A program made the position numbers and the translations under genes. Source: Adiantum capillus-veneris (lineage: Eukaryota; Streptophyta; Polypodiopsida; Polypodiales; Pteridaceae). From it: a stretch of 64,000 bases of DNA. Shown one piece after another: positions 22,497 to 33,200 of this stretch (position 1 is the stretch's first letter; each line of letters begins with the position of its first letter). The notes beneath the pieces are model-generated. The model had not been told where the DNA came from, ran no database searches, and saw nothing but the letters and a program-made list of their open reading frames with translations. The stretch lies in the NCBI GenBank assembly GCA_014529385.2, contig CM043969.1:15623446-15687445 (forward strand). The letters run 5' to 3'.

Positions 22497-22735
22497 CTTG
22501 ATTGTCCCCTTTCTTAATGCTCATTTCGAGCAAGGTTGCCACATGATAGCTTTTCAGATTGACCTTCTGGCTTTGAAGGCTCCCACAATTGTGTTGTAAG
22601 GATATAGCAACTCGTAGATTGTGTACCATTTGGCACATGTGGGGACCAAAGCCCAGAGCATTCATGATGTTTATTATGTATGACCAAGAAATCAGATCGT
22701 ATGCTTCTTCAAGGTTGCGCTAGAGGAGGACACAT
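22497..22735 (-). pseudogene. LINE reverse-transcriptase fragment
   Basis: The minus strand reads LEEAYDLISWSYI and then MNALGFGPHMCQMV. This aligns with the LDLDKAYDRIEWSYI...GALGFGPHLC stretch of LINE A (32196-31885). Only this short part of the RT is present, with no ORF1, endonuclease or 3' end. Confidence 0.75.
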
Positions 22736-22845
22736 TCCTACTGGTTTATAAGCTGTCTATTAAGACTTTAAAGTCAATTCTTAAATCTAAGTTCTTAATA
22801 GATAACTTATATACCATGTGTTCAATTTATGCCTGTAATTTAAAA

Positions 22846-22887
<42 letters not shown>

Positions 22888-23091
22888 AAAAAAAACGCTA
22901 TTATGACTTAGAAGCTACTATAGAACCCTTACTTTTGTGAATTTTTATTAAAGCAATACTCAAACTGTGCAAGCGATGATATATTTAAACATTCAAAAAG
23001 AATTGCAAGAAAGATATCCTCACGCCGTGCCAGGGTATCAACGCTTGATCATATATTTATAATGCACATAGGCATGCTTTTTACAACAACC
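22736..23091. other. Spacer 3' of the P450 gene
   Basis: AT-rich sequence with a CT/CA microsatellite at 22848-22887. No coding sequence is recognised. The P450 polyadenylation site probably lies nearby, but no clear signal could be chosen. Confidence 0.4.
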
Positions 23092-23201
23092 ACATAGGAC
23101 TCATAAGAACTATACTAGAAAAGCTATTCAAGAAGAATGGACCTCACACTACTCAAAGGTAGCATACTATACTAGACGTTACAAATAGTGTGCATTAAAT
23201 G

Positions 23202-23819
23202 CTATGCTTTGCAACGCATTTCGGGGACGACCATAAGAGGTTCGGCACGGGTGGAGACAATACCAAATTTCTCATCTACAGTGACATAGTGTCCATGAGC
23301 CGGAACCCATTCAAAAGGATGGACAAGGTTGGCAAGTGTAGAGTGGATTAAGATATAAGCTAAAGGAAATCCTGGACAAGTTCTTCTCCCTGTGCCAAAT
23401 GGTAGTAGCTCAAAGTGTTGTCCACGAAAATCCACGTGCTCACGATTTCCAGTTAAAAATCTTTCTGGCATGAACTTCTCTGGCTCCTCCCAAATCTTTG
23501 GGTCACGCCCAATGGCCCACACATTTGGTAGCAACATACTCCCTTTAGGGATTCTATAGCCCCCAACCTCGCATTCTTTGATTGACAAATGTGGTATTAG
23601 TAGCGGTCCTGGTGGATGTAGCCTCATTGTCTCCTTTAACACTGCTTTCAAGTACACCAAGTTTGGTAGCTCCTCCTCTCCTATCATTCTCCTCTCCCCC
23701 TTTGTGACACAATCTAGCTCCATTTGTAGTCTACTCATTGCTTGTGGAGTTCTCACTAGCTCTGCCATAGCCCAATCCAACACAGTGCTGGATGAGTCAA
23801 TACTTGCTGCGATGAGCTC
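23202..23819 (-). CDS. P450 exon 2
   Basis: It encodes 205 residues plus the stop. The acceptor is AG at 23821-23820 in the context TGAATAG/GAGCTC. It carries the I-helix, ExxR, PERF and haem loop. The same exon, frameshifted, is at 1451-2067. Confidence 0.9.
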   Translation of the reverse strand, partial: ELIAASIDSSSTVLDWAMAELVRTPQAMSRLQMELDCVTKGERRMIGEEELPNLVYLKAVLKETMRLHPPGPLLIPHLSIKECEVGGYRIPKGSMLLPNVWAIGRDPKIWEEPEKFMPERFLTGNREHVDFRGQHFELLPFGTGRRTCPGFPLAYILIHSTLANLVHPFEWVPAHGHYVTVDEKFGIVSTRAEPLMVVPEMRCKA

Positions 23820-24187
23820 CTATTCACACAAAAATGCACATAGTTGAGACTACATATCACCACAAACCATTAGTTATGTATCTTTTCAATCAAATGAATG
23901 CTTTTATAGAATAAAAGTTTGTGGGGTGCTATTGGATCTTTAAAAGAAATAACAATGTATTGCATTGTATAATGTGTTGAAAAGGAGAGAGTTAATAAAT
24001 GCAGTTGGTGTTTATCATACATGTGTGTGTGCATGTGTGTTTGCAAGCATGTGCACACTTGTTTTCATGCACAACAAATGTCTCCTTGGGCTGTTCAAAG
24101 TGTCATGAGGTTTTTTTGTTTGCATACGTTTACAAGCGTTTACATGTAGCTTCAATGAATATCCTTGTAGTGTACAATTTCTCCTTA

Positions 24188-24277
<90 letters not shown>

Positions 24278-24459
24278 TATGTATCTTCTCCTTACTTACC
24301 TTAACATAAACATATGTTTAGACATATAGAATATTTTTTTTCACAAATAAAAAGTTCAAATGCAATTACAAAAGGGTAGAGATGTGTTGTATTGATTGAT
24401 TTATAGAGCTATTTATAGGAACATATGCCTATGAATATGAACATTATCACATGTATGTG

Positions 24460-24516
<57 letters not shown>

Positions 24517-27500
24517 GTAGAGCCACACACACACACACACACACACAAACCATAATGTACAATGTTATTGTACGCATAATTTCCATACGCGCTTAGCCTA
24601 AATCAAGCTGTTATTTTTGTTGTGCCACTAGGAAAGACCTCAATGTTTGTTTGTGCTCTTTAGTTGGAGATCAAGCCAGTGTGGATTTAAGAGGTATATG
24701 AGTTATCATGCGTTTAATTTCTTGCCCCTAGTAAAAGAAGTTGAGGAATATTGGATCAAGCTATATAAGTGATGATAATGCTTTAAAGGAGATTCTGTAT
24801 CATAGTCTAATTTTATTTGTTGCAATACTCACATAAAGTGATTTAATTTTTATAGAACCAAATTTTTTTCCTTATACTCATTTTGTTGTGGATGTATTAT
24901 TTCAACCTAGAAAGAATTGTCCTCAAGCACATTAGGTGCCTTGAGGGATAAAATACACGAGCAAATTGTGCATGCAAGAGCTACTTAGATAGTTATGTTT
25001 TGATGACTAGTAGAAGTCACACCCAAGAGGTCTTCAATTGCATCTATTAGAGCCTACCTCTCTAGGTTAAATCTTGACCCTGATTGGAGGTCTTCAATTG
25101 CTAAACTCCACTCTGTAGAGTTCTTATGTTTTTTGACCGTGACGATCACTTTCCTGCTTTCTTGAGTAATCTCTTTGAAGCTATCAGTCCAGAAGTCTTT
25201 TTTAGAGATACACTAGTTTCTTGCCTTCTAATTTTGTCTAAAGTAACACGAGCAGATGATGTATGTGCAAAGTAGAATGGCTTGGTTCTTCTACACCTTC
25301 TCTCCCAAGAATAGGTCCTTCTTGTAAAACAAGATCTTAAGTAACACGAGCAGATGATGCATGTGCAAAGTAGAATGGCTTGGTTCTTCTACACCTTCTC
25401 ACCCAAGAATAGGTCCTTCTTGTAAAACAAGATCTAAAGTAACACGAACCGATGATGCATGTGCAAAGTAGAATGGCTTGGTTCTTCTACACCTTCTCTC
25501 CCAAGAATAGGTCCTTCTTGTAAAACAAGATCTTGTATCCACTCACATCATTTTCTTGCAAGGCCTCTCGTAGTTGGGCAATTTTGGAGCGAGTGGAGAG
25601 AATTCTCACTAGCCGCTTTGCACCCTGAACATCTATTAGAGCCTACCTCTCTAGGTTAAATCTTGACCCCGATTGGAAGAGCACCCCAAAGTAACTTCCA
25701 TAAGAACCTATAGGATCTACCTTAAAATATGTAAATGTAGCATGTGAGTTCATCAAGAGGGTTTTTAAATTTTAAGGAAGTTATATGCTCACATTGATAG
25801 AATTGGTTTTAAAAATCAATTTTGGAAAAAAAAAAAATACAAGTTTTAAAGCAAGAGTGGTCATTTAATTCATGAAAATATGGGCCCACTAAGGGTCCCG
25901 TATGTTTCTTGCTATTGACGTCCATCTAGATTCTTGCTAGTGCTTCCGCCACTATTTTTTGAGTGCGGACAACCAGTACATAAGTACTGTAGCATGTGAG
26001 TTCATCAAGAGGGCTAAATTTTTTAGGAAGTTGTAGGCTTACATTAATAGAAGGGGTTTTGAAAATCAAGTTTGGAAAAAAATATATACATATTCTAAAG
26101 CAAGAGTGGTCGTTTAATTCATATATTTCTTGCTACTAACGCTGATCAAGATCTTGTCAGTGCTTTCGATATTATTTTTTGAGTGCAGACAACTAGTCTA
26201 TCTTGAACATATGTTTGTAGTAGATTTCCTTAGTTTATGGTTTGGTGAAGACCATCGACTTGTTGATGAGTAGCCATTTCGTTCTCTTTAGATTGAATGG
26301 GATGGATAACTAATCTACATCTTTTCATCTTGTGTTGCCTTAAGACCTTTGTTATTGAATTTTTTTTAAAACTTCTCTCTAGAATGGATACAATATATCA
26401 CTTTTCAATGTTTGAGAACCAAGGGGACCAATGGGTTATGGAGTTTTTGAAATATTTGGCTGCCTCTCCCCATTCAAGTGCTTTTGTTACTTTGGTGCAT
26501 TTGCATACCAACTTGTCCTGTTACTACCTGCTAGTTTTAGGTTGACCCATTGTGGTACCAACAATTTTTCATGAACTCCTACCTCTTTCCACAAGTCCCC
26601 CTAGGAGATAAGCTTCACTTTGTCATTCATGACCCATGTCATGATGGCCCATGCATGGTCTTGTTTGGCAATTGTGACCATAATTTAGCACCTTGGCAAT
26701 AGCATGCACTACAAGGTCAAACTTCTTGTGTTGCTAGACCCAAGGAGCTAAGCAGCCCTTAGCTCCTTGGGCCTAGCAGCACATTTCCATTGATCCCATT
26801 GCCAGGGTATCAAATCTTTGGTGTAATTTTTCCATACGGATTTCTTCACCGGTTTCACGAATTTATTCTAATTGCATTTTTCCATTCTTAGGAGCAACCC
26901 GACGATGGATAGATTTGGTTCATAAATGAGTTGATCACCTTCAGCTTGCTCCAAATTTTTTTCCATGGCCCATCGGAACTTTTGCTAGTGATATTTCCCC
27001 ACCTCTAGTGGGGCTCCAAGATGGTGGAAGATCTTTTCTTTATGAGGTTTTTTGAGCATATTGAAGGCATGTGTACACAATTGTCAATGCGCTCTAATTG
27101 TCAATGTAGATGATGTTGATAGTGTCATGTCCAACACCCAAATTAGCCATAAGGCGTCTGAGCCATACACGCTCAACCGTAGCTATAAAGATTGTCCTAT
27201 AATCAACTTCACAATTGGAAGTGGCCATATTAGGTTGCTTCTTTCCCAACCATGATATGCATGAACTGCCAAGCATGAAACAAAAGCATCCTACAAATGC
27301 TTATACCCTAGTGGCTAGTTTCTCAACGATTGGGTGCAAGAAAGTGTGGAGCTTATATATGTGATAGGTAAAAGGACAACTCGGATGACTGACTCAGGGC
27401 GACGCGTGTCGTTCAAACAAGCCCTTGTTATGTAATTTCAGTACCTCAAGGCTCGGCATGAGCTTGAGGTTGGTTTGTAATTTTATGTTTGTCATTCTAA

Positions 27501-28443
27501 TATAATCACTCACAATTGTGAGTTTTTCTGTTTGAATGGGGAGACCACAACAACGAGAAAATCTCCTAGAAGTCTGTCATGATTTTCAGGGCCATAATCA
27601 ACGATTTTGTTGCAATTCAAAGGACGGCTTGCTATGTCATTAGAGGTCATTCTCACGGAGTTAAAGAAAAAGCAAAAAAAATTAATTTTTAAACAAGTCC
27701 CACTATAGGTGATGCAATTCAAAGGATGGCTCGCTATGTCATTAAAGGTCATTCCCATGGACGAGTTTTAAAAAATATATATATATATTATTTTCAAACA
27801 AGTCCTTTTATAGGTTTTCCTTTTGTGGTAAATGGAGACTATAAAAGGAAACCTAAGGATAGAGTTGGAGTGAGTCCGTGGAAGGATATTCCTAGTTTGC
27901 AATTAGATTCAAGGAAAATTACCAAAATACCCCTCTAATTTGTGGAAATTTCCAAAATACCCTTGTATCTATTTTGGTTGAATTGTTATAATTGAATTTT
28001 GGTTCTAATTTTTATTCCTTTTTGACAATTGAGATCCTTTTCTGAGTGCTTAGCATGTAACTTGTCACAAATTACCTTGTCTAAAATTAGTGAAGCAACT
28101 CAATTTCTAGTTTTAGCATCTTGTATTGATAGACAAAGTTTACCTTAGGAGAAATTCAGCCCCACAACCAAGGGTATTTAGGGAATTTTGGAAAATTAGA
28201 GGGGCATTTTGAAAATTTAGGACAAAATCTTGGGGGGTTTTGGGAATTTCCGCAAATTAGAGAAGTATTTTGGTAATTTTCCCTAGATTCAAAGTCAAAG
28301 GCATGATGCAAGTGCGTTTATAATTAAGTGGACTATATGATGTTTTTGTATAATTAAAGTGCAGGGATAATTTATGATTTTGTGAAATCAAATCGAAGCA
28401 AAATGCATTGGGTCTTTGATACAATTTTTATTTGACACTCCCT

Positions 28444-28488
<45 letters not shown>

Positions 28489-29408
28489 GATTAGCCATTA
28501 AAAGTGTAAACGCAGAGAAAAAAACGCACCATGATGATAGTCTTGGCGTCGTCTCTGTCGAGATTTTCAAGCAAGACGTCCACAATGACTTCGGGGGAAC
28601 TTGGTGGGCGTTGCTGTCGTTCATGAATGAGCTGAGAGATGAGAGTGTCGGCTTGCGCGTGAACCTCATCTAAATTAGCTTTGAGCTTCCGATCCAAGAA
28701 GCCCAAGCCTGGAATGAAGTCGCCGATCATCGGCGCCATTAAGAGTTCAGTCATTCGATGCACTAGCATGGCCATGTCGATGCCCAGGATTGCATCGCTT
28801 ATCTCTGCTAATGTCTTGCCTAGAAGCATCTTACAGATCGTACCCTCCGATAGGCTGGCAATAGCTTGAGTGAGGTTGAGAGGCTGCCCTGCTTGGAGCT
28901 CGATCCTGCGCATCAGCTCCATTATCTCGCTACTCCGTATAGTTTCAAACTCACTTATGCGCTTTGAAGTGAAGAGCTGAAGGGTGCACAGCTTGCGGGC
29001 ATACCGCCACTCGTCGCCGTAGGGAGCCATAGATATGCCTGATGATCGGCCAAAAGCGATACGGCGCGTGAATTCCAAGGACGGCCGGCTGCAGAAGACT
29101 TTGTCATTTGGGCCGCTCAGGCAGGCTCTGGCGAAGGTTGCGTCTGAAACCACAACGGTGGGAACGACTCCTAGCTTCAAGAACATTATCGGCCCGTACT
29201 TATTGCTCAATCTGGCCATGGCCCTGTGAGGCAGCTCGCCTCGCGCCAGCTCCAGCAGGTTGCCTACCACCGGTAAACCCCTTGGCCCAGGTGGTAGCCT
29301 CCAGCTACCTCTGCCCCTTCTTACCAGCTGCAATACCACCGCAATGAGCAGCGCTGTCGCTGCCATTACCGCCACACCTCCACGTGCCAGTAGCCATGCT
29401 CCTTCCAT
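23202..29408 (-). CDS. Cytochrome P450, clan 71 (A-type), two exons
   Basis: Exons 29408-28530 and 23819-23202 join in phase 0 to give 498 residues, a normal P450 length. The protein would be a haem-thiolate monooxygenase anchored in the endoplasmic reticulum. Visible landmarks: N-terminal membrane helix (about 10-29), PPGP hinge (39-42), C-helix W134-x3-R138, ExxR (E356-R359), PERF (411-414) and the haem loop FGTGRRTCPG with C441. The I-helix reads AASIDSS (297-303): the usual A-G-x-D-T is A-S-I-D-S, so the catalytic Thr is Ser. An 'AxID' variant occurs in some clan-71 families, but I cannot assign a family or substrate. The ATG at 29408 gives a full-length anchor, so that start was chosen. 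The 4.7-kb intron is filled with transposon debris. No disabling mutation is visible. Confidence 0.88.
24194..24271. repeat. (GT)n(GA)n compound microsatellite
   Basis: GT at 24194-24223 followed by GA to 24271, in the P450 intron. It matches the longer one at 22387-22494. Confidence 0.95.
24272..25240. other. P450 intron, no recognised gene
   Basis: AT-rich intron sequence. It contains a GA microsatellite at 24462-24513 and a CA run at 24522-24546. A 47-bp phrase at about 25041-25087 ('ctattagagcctacctc...') recurs at about 25630-25677, bracketing LINE-derived repeats. Confidence 0.5.
25241..25533. repeat. Three tandem copies of a 98-bp unit
   Basis: Units start at 25241, 25339 and 25437 with AAGTAACACGARC and end in AAACAAGATCT. 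They differ by only a few bases. The DNA that follows resembles the zinc-finger end of LINE A near 30380, so the unit is probably LINE-derived. Confidence 0.9.
25534..26200. repeat. LINE scrap followed by a diverged 250-bp tandem duplication
   Basis: 25534-25629 resembles LINE A near 30380-30480 ('atccactc', 'gcaccctgaac'). From about 25735 a unit starting TGTAGCATGTGAGTTCATCAAGAGGG and ending in TTTTTTGAGTGCGGACAACCAGT is repeated from about 25989 to 26200 with many differences. No coding is seen. Confidence 0.6.
26390..26726 (-). pseudogene. Decayed LINE ORF2 fragment in the P450 intron
   Basis: Sequence such as 'gagaaccaaggggaccaatg' and 'catgatggcccatgcatgg' aligns with LINE A at 30985-31245, on the same strand. 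It corresponds to the segment after the reverse transcriptase. It is too decayed to translate. Confidence 0.65.
26727..26783. repeat. 26-bp inverted repeat with 5-nt loop
   Basis: TGTGTTGCTAGACCCAAGGAG... (26727-26752) and its near-perfect reverse complement (26758-26783) differ at two positions, both transitions. The loop is CAGCC. LINE A has no such hairpin at the matching place. It could be a tiny foldback insertion or a precursor-like hairpin. Confidence 0.6.
27010..27282 (-). pseudogene. Copia RNase H fragment
   Basis: The minus strand reads SWLGKKQPNMATSNCEVDYR, then VWLRRLMANLGV and a D-N pair before a stop. This is the recognisable copia pattern S-x-K-Q-x-x-V-A-x-S-x-x-E-A-E-Y and I-W-L-R-x-L-L-x-x-L-G. 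The catalytic Glu of EAEY is changed to Val in CEVDY. No LTR is visible around it. Confidence 0.8.
27505..27810. repeat. Diverged tandem duplication in the P450 intron
   Basis: A unit containing GCAATTCAAAGGAYGGCT, TATGTCATTA and AACAAGTCC occurs at about 27610-27705 and again at about 27714-27808. No coding is seen. Confidence 0.6.
27912..28283. mobile_element. 372-bp foldback MITE with 8-bp target duplication
   Basis: Terminal inverted repeats of about 55 bp start AGGAAAATTACCAAAATACC on the left and, read from the right end, GGGAAAATTACCAAAATACT. Flanks are a perfect 8-bp duplication TAGATTCA (27904-27911 and 28284-28291). The 8-bp duplication is typical of hAT-type transposition. There is no coding inside. 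It lies in the P450 intron. Confidence 0.85.
28447..28487. repeat. (CT)n microsatellite near the P450 splice donor
   Basis: A CT run about 42 bp inside the intron from the splice donor at 28529. In the transcript it reads (GA)n. Confidence 0.95.
28530..29408 (-). CDS. P450 exon 1
   Basis: It encodes residues 1-293 from ATG 29408 to the donor ATG/GTGCGT (GT at 29529-1000=28529 and 28528). It contains the membrane anchor, PPGP and WxxxR. Its GC content is clearly higher than that of the surrounding intron and repeats. Confidence 0.9.
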
Positions 29409-29485
29409 GACAAGGCCGTCGACTGCAGATGCGAAGGAAGCTCGTCCAAGCGGACACAGAGAGGGTGTGTGAGAGTCTGAGAGAC

Positions 29486-29488
<3 letters not shown>

Positions 29489-29529
<41 letters not shown>
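29489..29529. repeat. (GA)n tract in the presumed P450 5' UTR
   Basis: It begins about 80 bp upstream of the start codon and reads (CT)n in the sense direction. CT-rich 5' UTRs are common in plants. Confidence 0.9.
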
Positions 29530-29531
<2 letters not shown>

Positions 29532-29559
29532 CAGAAAGAGCGAGCTGCAGCCTCTGGCC

Positions 29560-29573
29560 TATCTATACACGTA
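29560..29573 (-). promoter_or_regulatory. Candidate TATA box and ACGT element of the P450 promoter
   Basis: On the minus strand TACGTG is followed by TATAGATA (29567-29560), about 30 bp upstream of the end of the GA tract. Position and composition fit a core promoter; this is not proven. Confidence 0.45.
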
Positions 29574-30224
29574 GAATGGTGGCCCCAATCCAGTGATGTT
29601 GCAGGTCAATATTGAATAATGTCTGCACGCGTCCTCGTTTCAACGTCGAGACAAGCTGGTTAGAGCCGAGTTCCCCATTCGGTCAAGAAAATAAGCGGTT
29701 TTTTCAACGCGAGTCACAGTACCAAACCAAATTGAGATGCTATGGAGGCCATAGGAGGGTGGTAAAGAAAAAGTGCAAAGCCATCACCATCCGCCTGTGG
29801 TCCAACCGCCTATGGTCAATCAAATTAAATTTGATTGTCTACTAAAACATACAAGTCTCAATTTGATTGTCTACTAAAGCCTTGAGAATTGGCCAAGAAG
29901 GTCAATCAAATTAAATTTGATTGTCTACTAAAACACACAAGTCTCACACTCTAGTGGTAGAGAATTGGCCAAGAAGTTCATACTCTAGTGGTAGCTGAGA
30001 ATTTTTTTCTTTTTCGATGTGAAGTATTAACTTATCGAAATTTTCTTTGAAAAAACTGCTTTCATTTAGGAGGCTCTCATTTGTTCAACCTAACGGGTCC
30101 ATTTTGCCAACTTCGGTTTGTTTGTTTAGGTGCCTTTACATCACCTCATAATCTCATGTCTTGCATCTCCAATAAGTAGCATAGCCTTCAAAGTTCAAAC
30201 ATGTTGAAATATCTGAGTGGTTTT
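29574..30224. repeat. P450 upstream region with tandem repeats
   Basis: A unit GGTCAATCAAATTAAATTTG... followed by 'attgtctactaaaac' occurs at about 29813 and 29899, with a partial copy between them and partial copies of 'ctctagtggtag' after them. No gene is recognised. Confidence 0.6.
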
Positions 30225-30259
30225 GGAATACATCCCTTTTTTCTTTTTTTGCAAAACTC

Positions 30260-33200
30260 ACAATTGTGAGTGGATAGTATTAAGGAGTAGTACCTGATTA
30301 TTTGAGTGCACACGAGAAGAGCAGGACTTCCCATCCTGTTCCTACCAATGAACAAATCATTCTTGAAGAACTTAATTTGCCATGTCCTTTGAATCCACTC
30401 GCATATTTTCCTAGTCATGCCCCTAATTGCCTGGCATTCCATGAAAAGGTGGGCTAGGTCTTCACTGGCTGTTTTGCACTCCGAGCAACGATCGGACCCT
30501 ATGCCTCTTTCTTGTATCTTTACGCCCGTTCGGCAGAGCACCCCGCATCACTTTCCATAGATATATCTTCATATAATGAGGCCATCTTGGCTTCCAGATG
30601 TTCTCCATGACTCCCTCCCACCGTTTTTCCGTCCAGTGCCTCTTCCATAATTTGTTGAGGGGGCTACACCAATTAGCCTCGTGCATTAATGCATGGTAGA
30701 TGCCTTTAGAGTGTGGTTTCCGAAAGAGGCTACTCCCAGGCCATCTCCAAGCTTTCCATTGAAACTTGAATCACAAATTGGCGTGGCCACCTTACCAAGC
30801 TCTTTAATCACCCTATACACTAGTAAGATCTCAAGGCCATCTAGTTGAAATTGGATGGCTAAAGAGTCAGCAGTTTTCCAGCACTTCTTGTTGCCATCCC
30901 AGAATTGCTCTAGTCGAACGAGCCCCTTATTATTCACCTTCCTGGCCATTTCTATCTAGTAAGGGCTTTGCGGCGGCCCCAATAGTTTAGAGAGCCAAGG
31001 GGACCAGTGCAATATGGAGTTCTTAAAGTATCTGGTTACTTCCCCCCATTTCAAAACCTCAGCAGCACTTTTGCACTTTCTCATCAGCTCCCCTGAGAGT
31101 CCACCAGATCTAAGATAAGACCACTTCGGGGTGAGAAGTTTGTCGTGCATCACAACCCCCTTCCACTTTCCCCCCTCGATCCCAGTTTTGTTGCATCAAG
31201 CATTTCCTTGGTCATGATAGCCCAAGCTTGGTCCTGTTTAGCCAATGAGACCAAAAATTTGGCGCAAAGGGACTCAACATGAGATACCGGGTTAAGAATG
31301 CCGAGCCCTCCTTGGTCTACCGGGCGAGCAACTACCTCCCATCTAGCCCACTGCCATGGCCGGGAGCTTTTCGTGTTGTTCTTCCAAAGAAAACTTTTCA
31401 TTGGTCTTAAGAATTCTTTCCAGTTACACTTAGCCATCTTGAGCACGGGGCTGAGGAAAGCAATATACGGGATCATAAAAGCATTGATCACTCTAATCCG
31501 GTTTGGAAGGGTAGGAGAACAAATTCCCACCTTCTCATTTTGGCACTTATGTTTTCAATGACCCATTGAAATCTTTGACTGTGGGTTACGTCCACCCCTA
31601 CGGGGGCTCCCAGGTGTCTAAATACTCCCTTTTGAGATAATCTCTATTGTCCAGACAGCAGGGTCAAAAGAGTCGTTTTCTGACAGGGAGATTAGTCTTG
31701 ACTTCTCTATATTGCACTTGGATCCCGAGGCCACGGAAGATTTTTGCACAATCTCCAGAGCTCTTCTGACAACTTGAGGGCACGCCTTCAAGAATAGGAG
31801 CGAATCATCTGCGAACATTTTGGCCAGTAGCTGGTTGTTGCCCTGCAATGCCAGACCTTGAATCTCTCCCGCACAGCACTGGCTTCAAGCATTGTAATGG
31901 GAGGATGTCAACCGATGGCGAACAGCAAGGGGCCGGGGCAGGGGACATCCTTGCTTAATAGACCTTTTAACCTCAAAAGATCCCACAATTCTATCATTAA
32001 ATAGGAGCTCTGATTGGCTTCCACTGCCTAGTGTGCGTATGAGGCAACAAAGGTGAGGCCCAAATCCCAAAGCTCCCATGACTTCTTTTATATAGGACCA
32101 TTCTATCCTATCATAGGCTTTGTCGAGGTCCAGCTGTAGCAAGATGCACTCTTGCTTGGAGAAGGATGCATACTCTATTCCTACCATTGCTGCCAAGATA
32201 TTGTCATATATAGACCTCCCTTTAGTGAACCCGTGTTGATGGGGAGAGATGATCCGACTCAGGAGGGGGGCAAGTATGAGAGCTATCGCCTTGGCAATAA
32301 TTTTCTATGCTACTGACATCATCGTAATGGGACGCCAATGTTTAAGTTGAGAGCAGCAAATCTGTTTGGGGATGTGTTTGATAAGCCCTCTCTTAACACT
32401 TGCATCCAACGACTCTTTGGAAACAGCTAGATTGGCCATCCATGTGACTGGACCCTTGAGATCTTCCCAAAATTCCATGAAGAATTGAGTCGTCAGTCCA
32501 TCTTAGCCGGGGGACTTTTCATTACCAAGAGCTTTAAGTGCTGCTGAGCATTCTTCCTCAGAGAAGGCCTTTTCCATGCGGTTGGCTTCCTCTTGGGGAA
32601 CCTTCTTTTCAACACTTCCAAGTAAAGACGCCCGGGCTTCTTCCACTTCCTAAGATTGGGTCTCTGGCTGGCCGATAATCTGGTTGAGATACTTGAGCAT
32701 AAGTGCAGCCATCTCATCTTGGTTTTGAATTGTATTCCCTTTCTCATCATCGAGCACTTGCAGGTGGCCTTGACTTTTCCTCACTTTCAGAGTCCTAAAA
32801 AAAGGTGTTTGGTTAGAAGGCTCTGGTTGCAGGAAAGTTTCCCTAGATAGCAATCTCGGCTTCTTGATTTCCTCCAGCTGCTCGTTGGCCAGGTGAGATT
32901 TAGCTTCAAGCCATCGCTTGTGCTCATCTTCGGTACCCAGTCCGATAGCCTTCCTAGAGGCTAATTGCGCTACCTCCTCTGTGAGATGTTTGATATGTGC
33001 CTGATTGGCTTTTTTACCCGAGGACCCAACATTTTGATAGCTTTTTGTACGTATACTCCGAGAAGATACATTCCAAGCACAAGGTTTATTCATTCCCATA
33101 TCTTTCTTGAACTTTTCCAACACTTTCTTGGTGATGCTTCTGAAGAGAGGGTCTTTGAACAGGTGTGTCCCTGTAACAAGAAGCTTTTTCTCCCCTCTCA

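Larger units (their letters stand above)
23092..24271. repeat. P450 exon-2 segment, copy 2 (uninterrupted)
   Basis: This is the parent or sister of the copy-1 blocks at 1340-2089, 12682-12872 and 22219-22494. It shows the pre-insertion sequence for element 1, element 2 and the solo LTR. Confidence 0.88.

Noticed and set aside
25241..25533. 98-bp repeats as a CRISPR array
   Set aside because: Directly adjacent units with no spacers, in a plant intron. They are tandem duplications of LINE-derived sequence.
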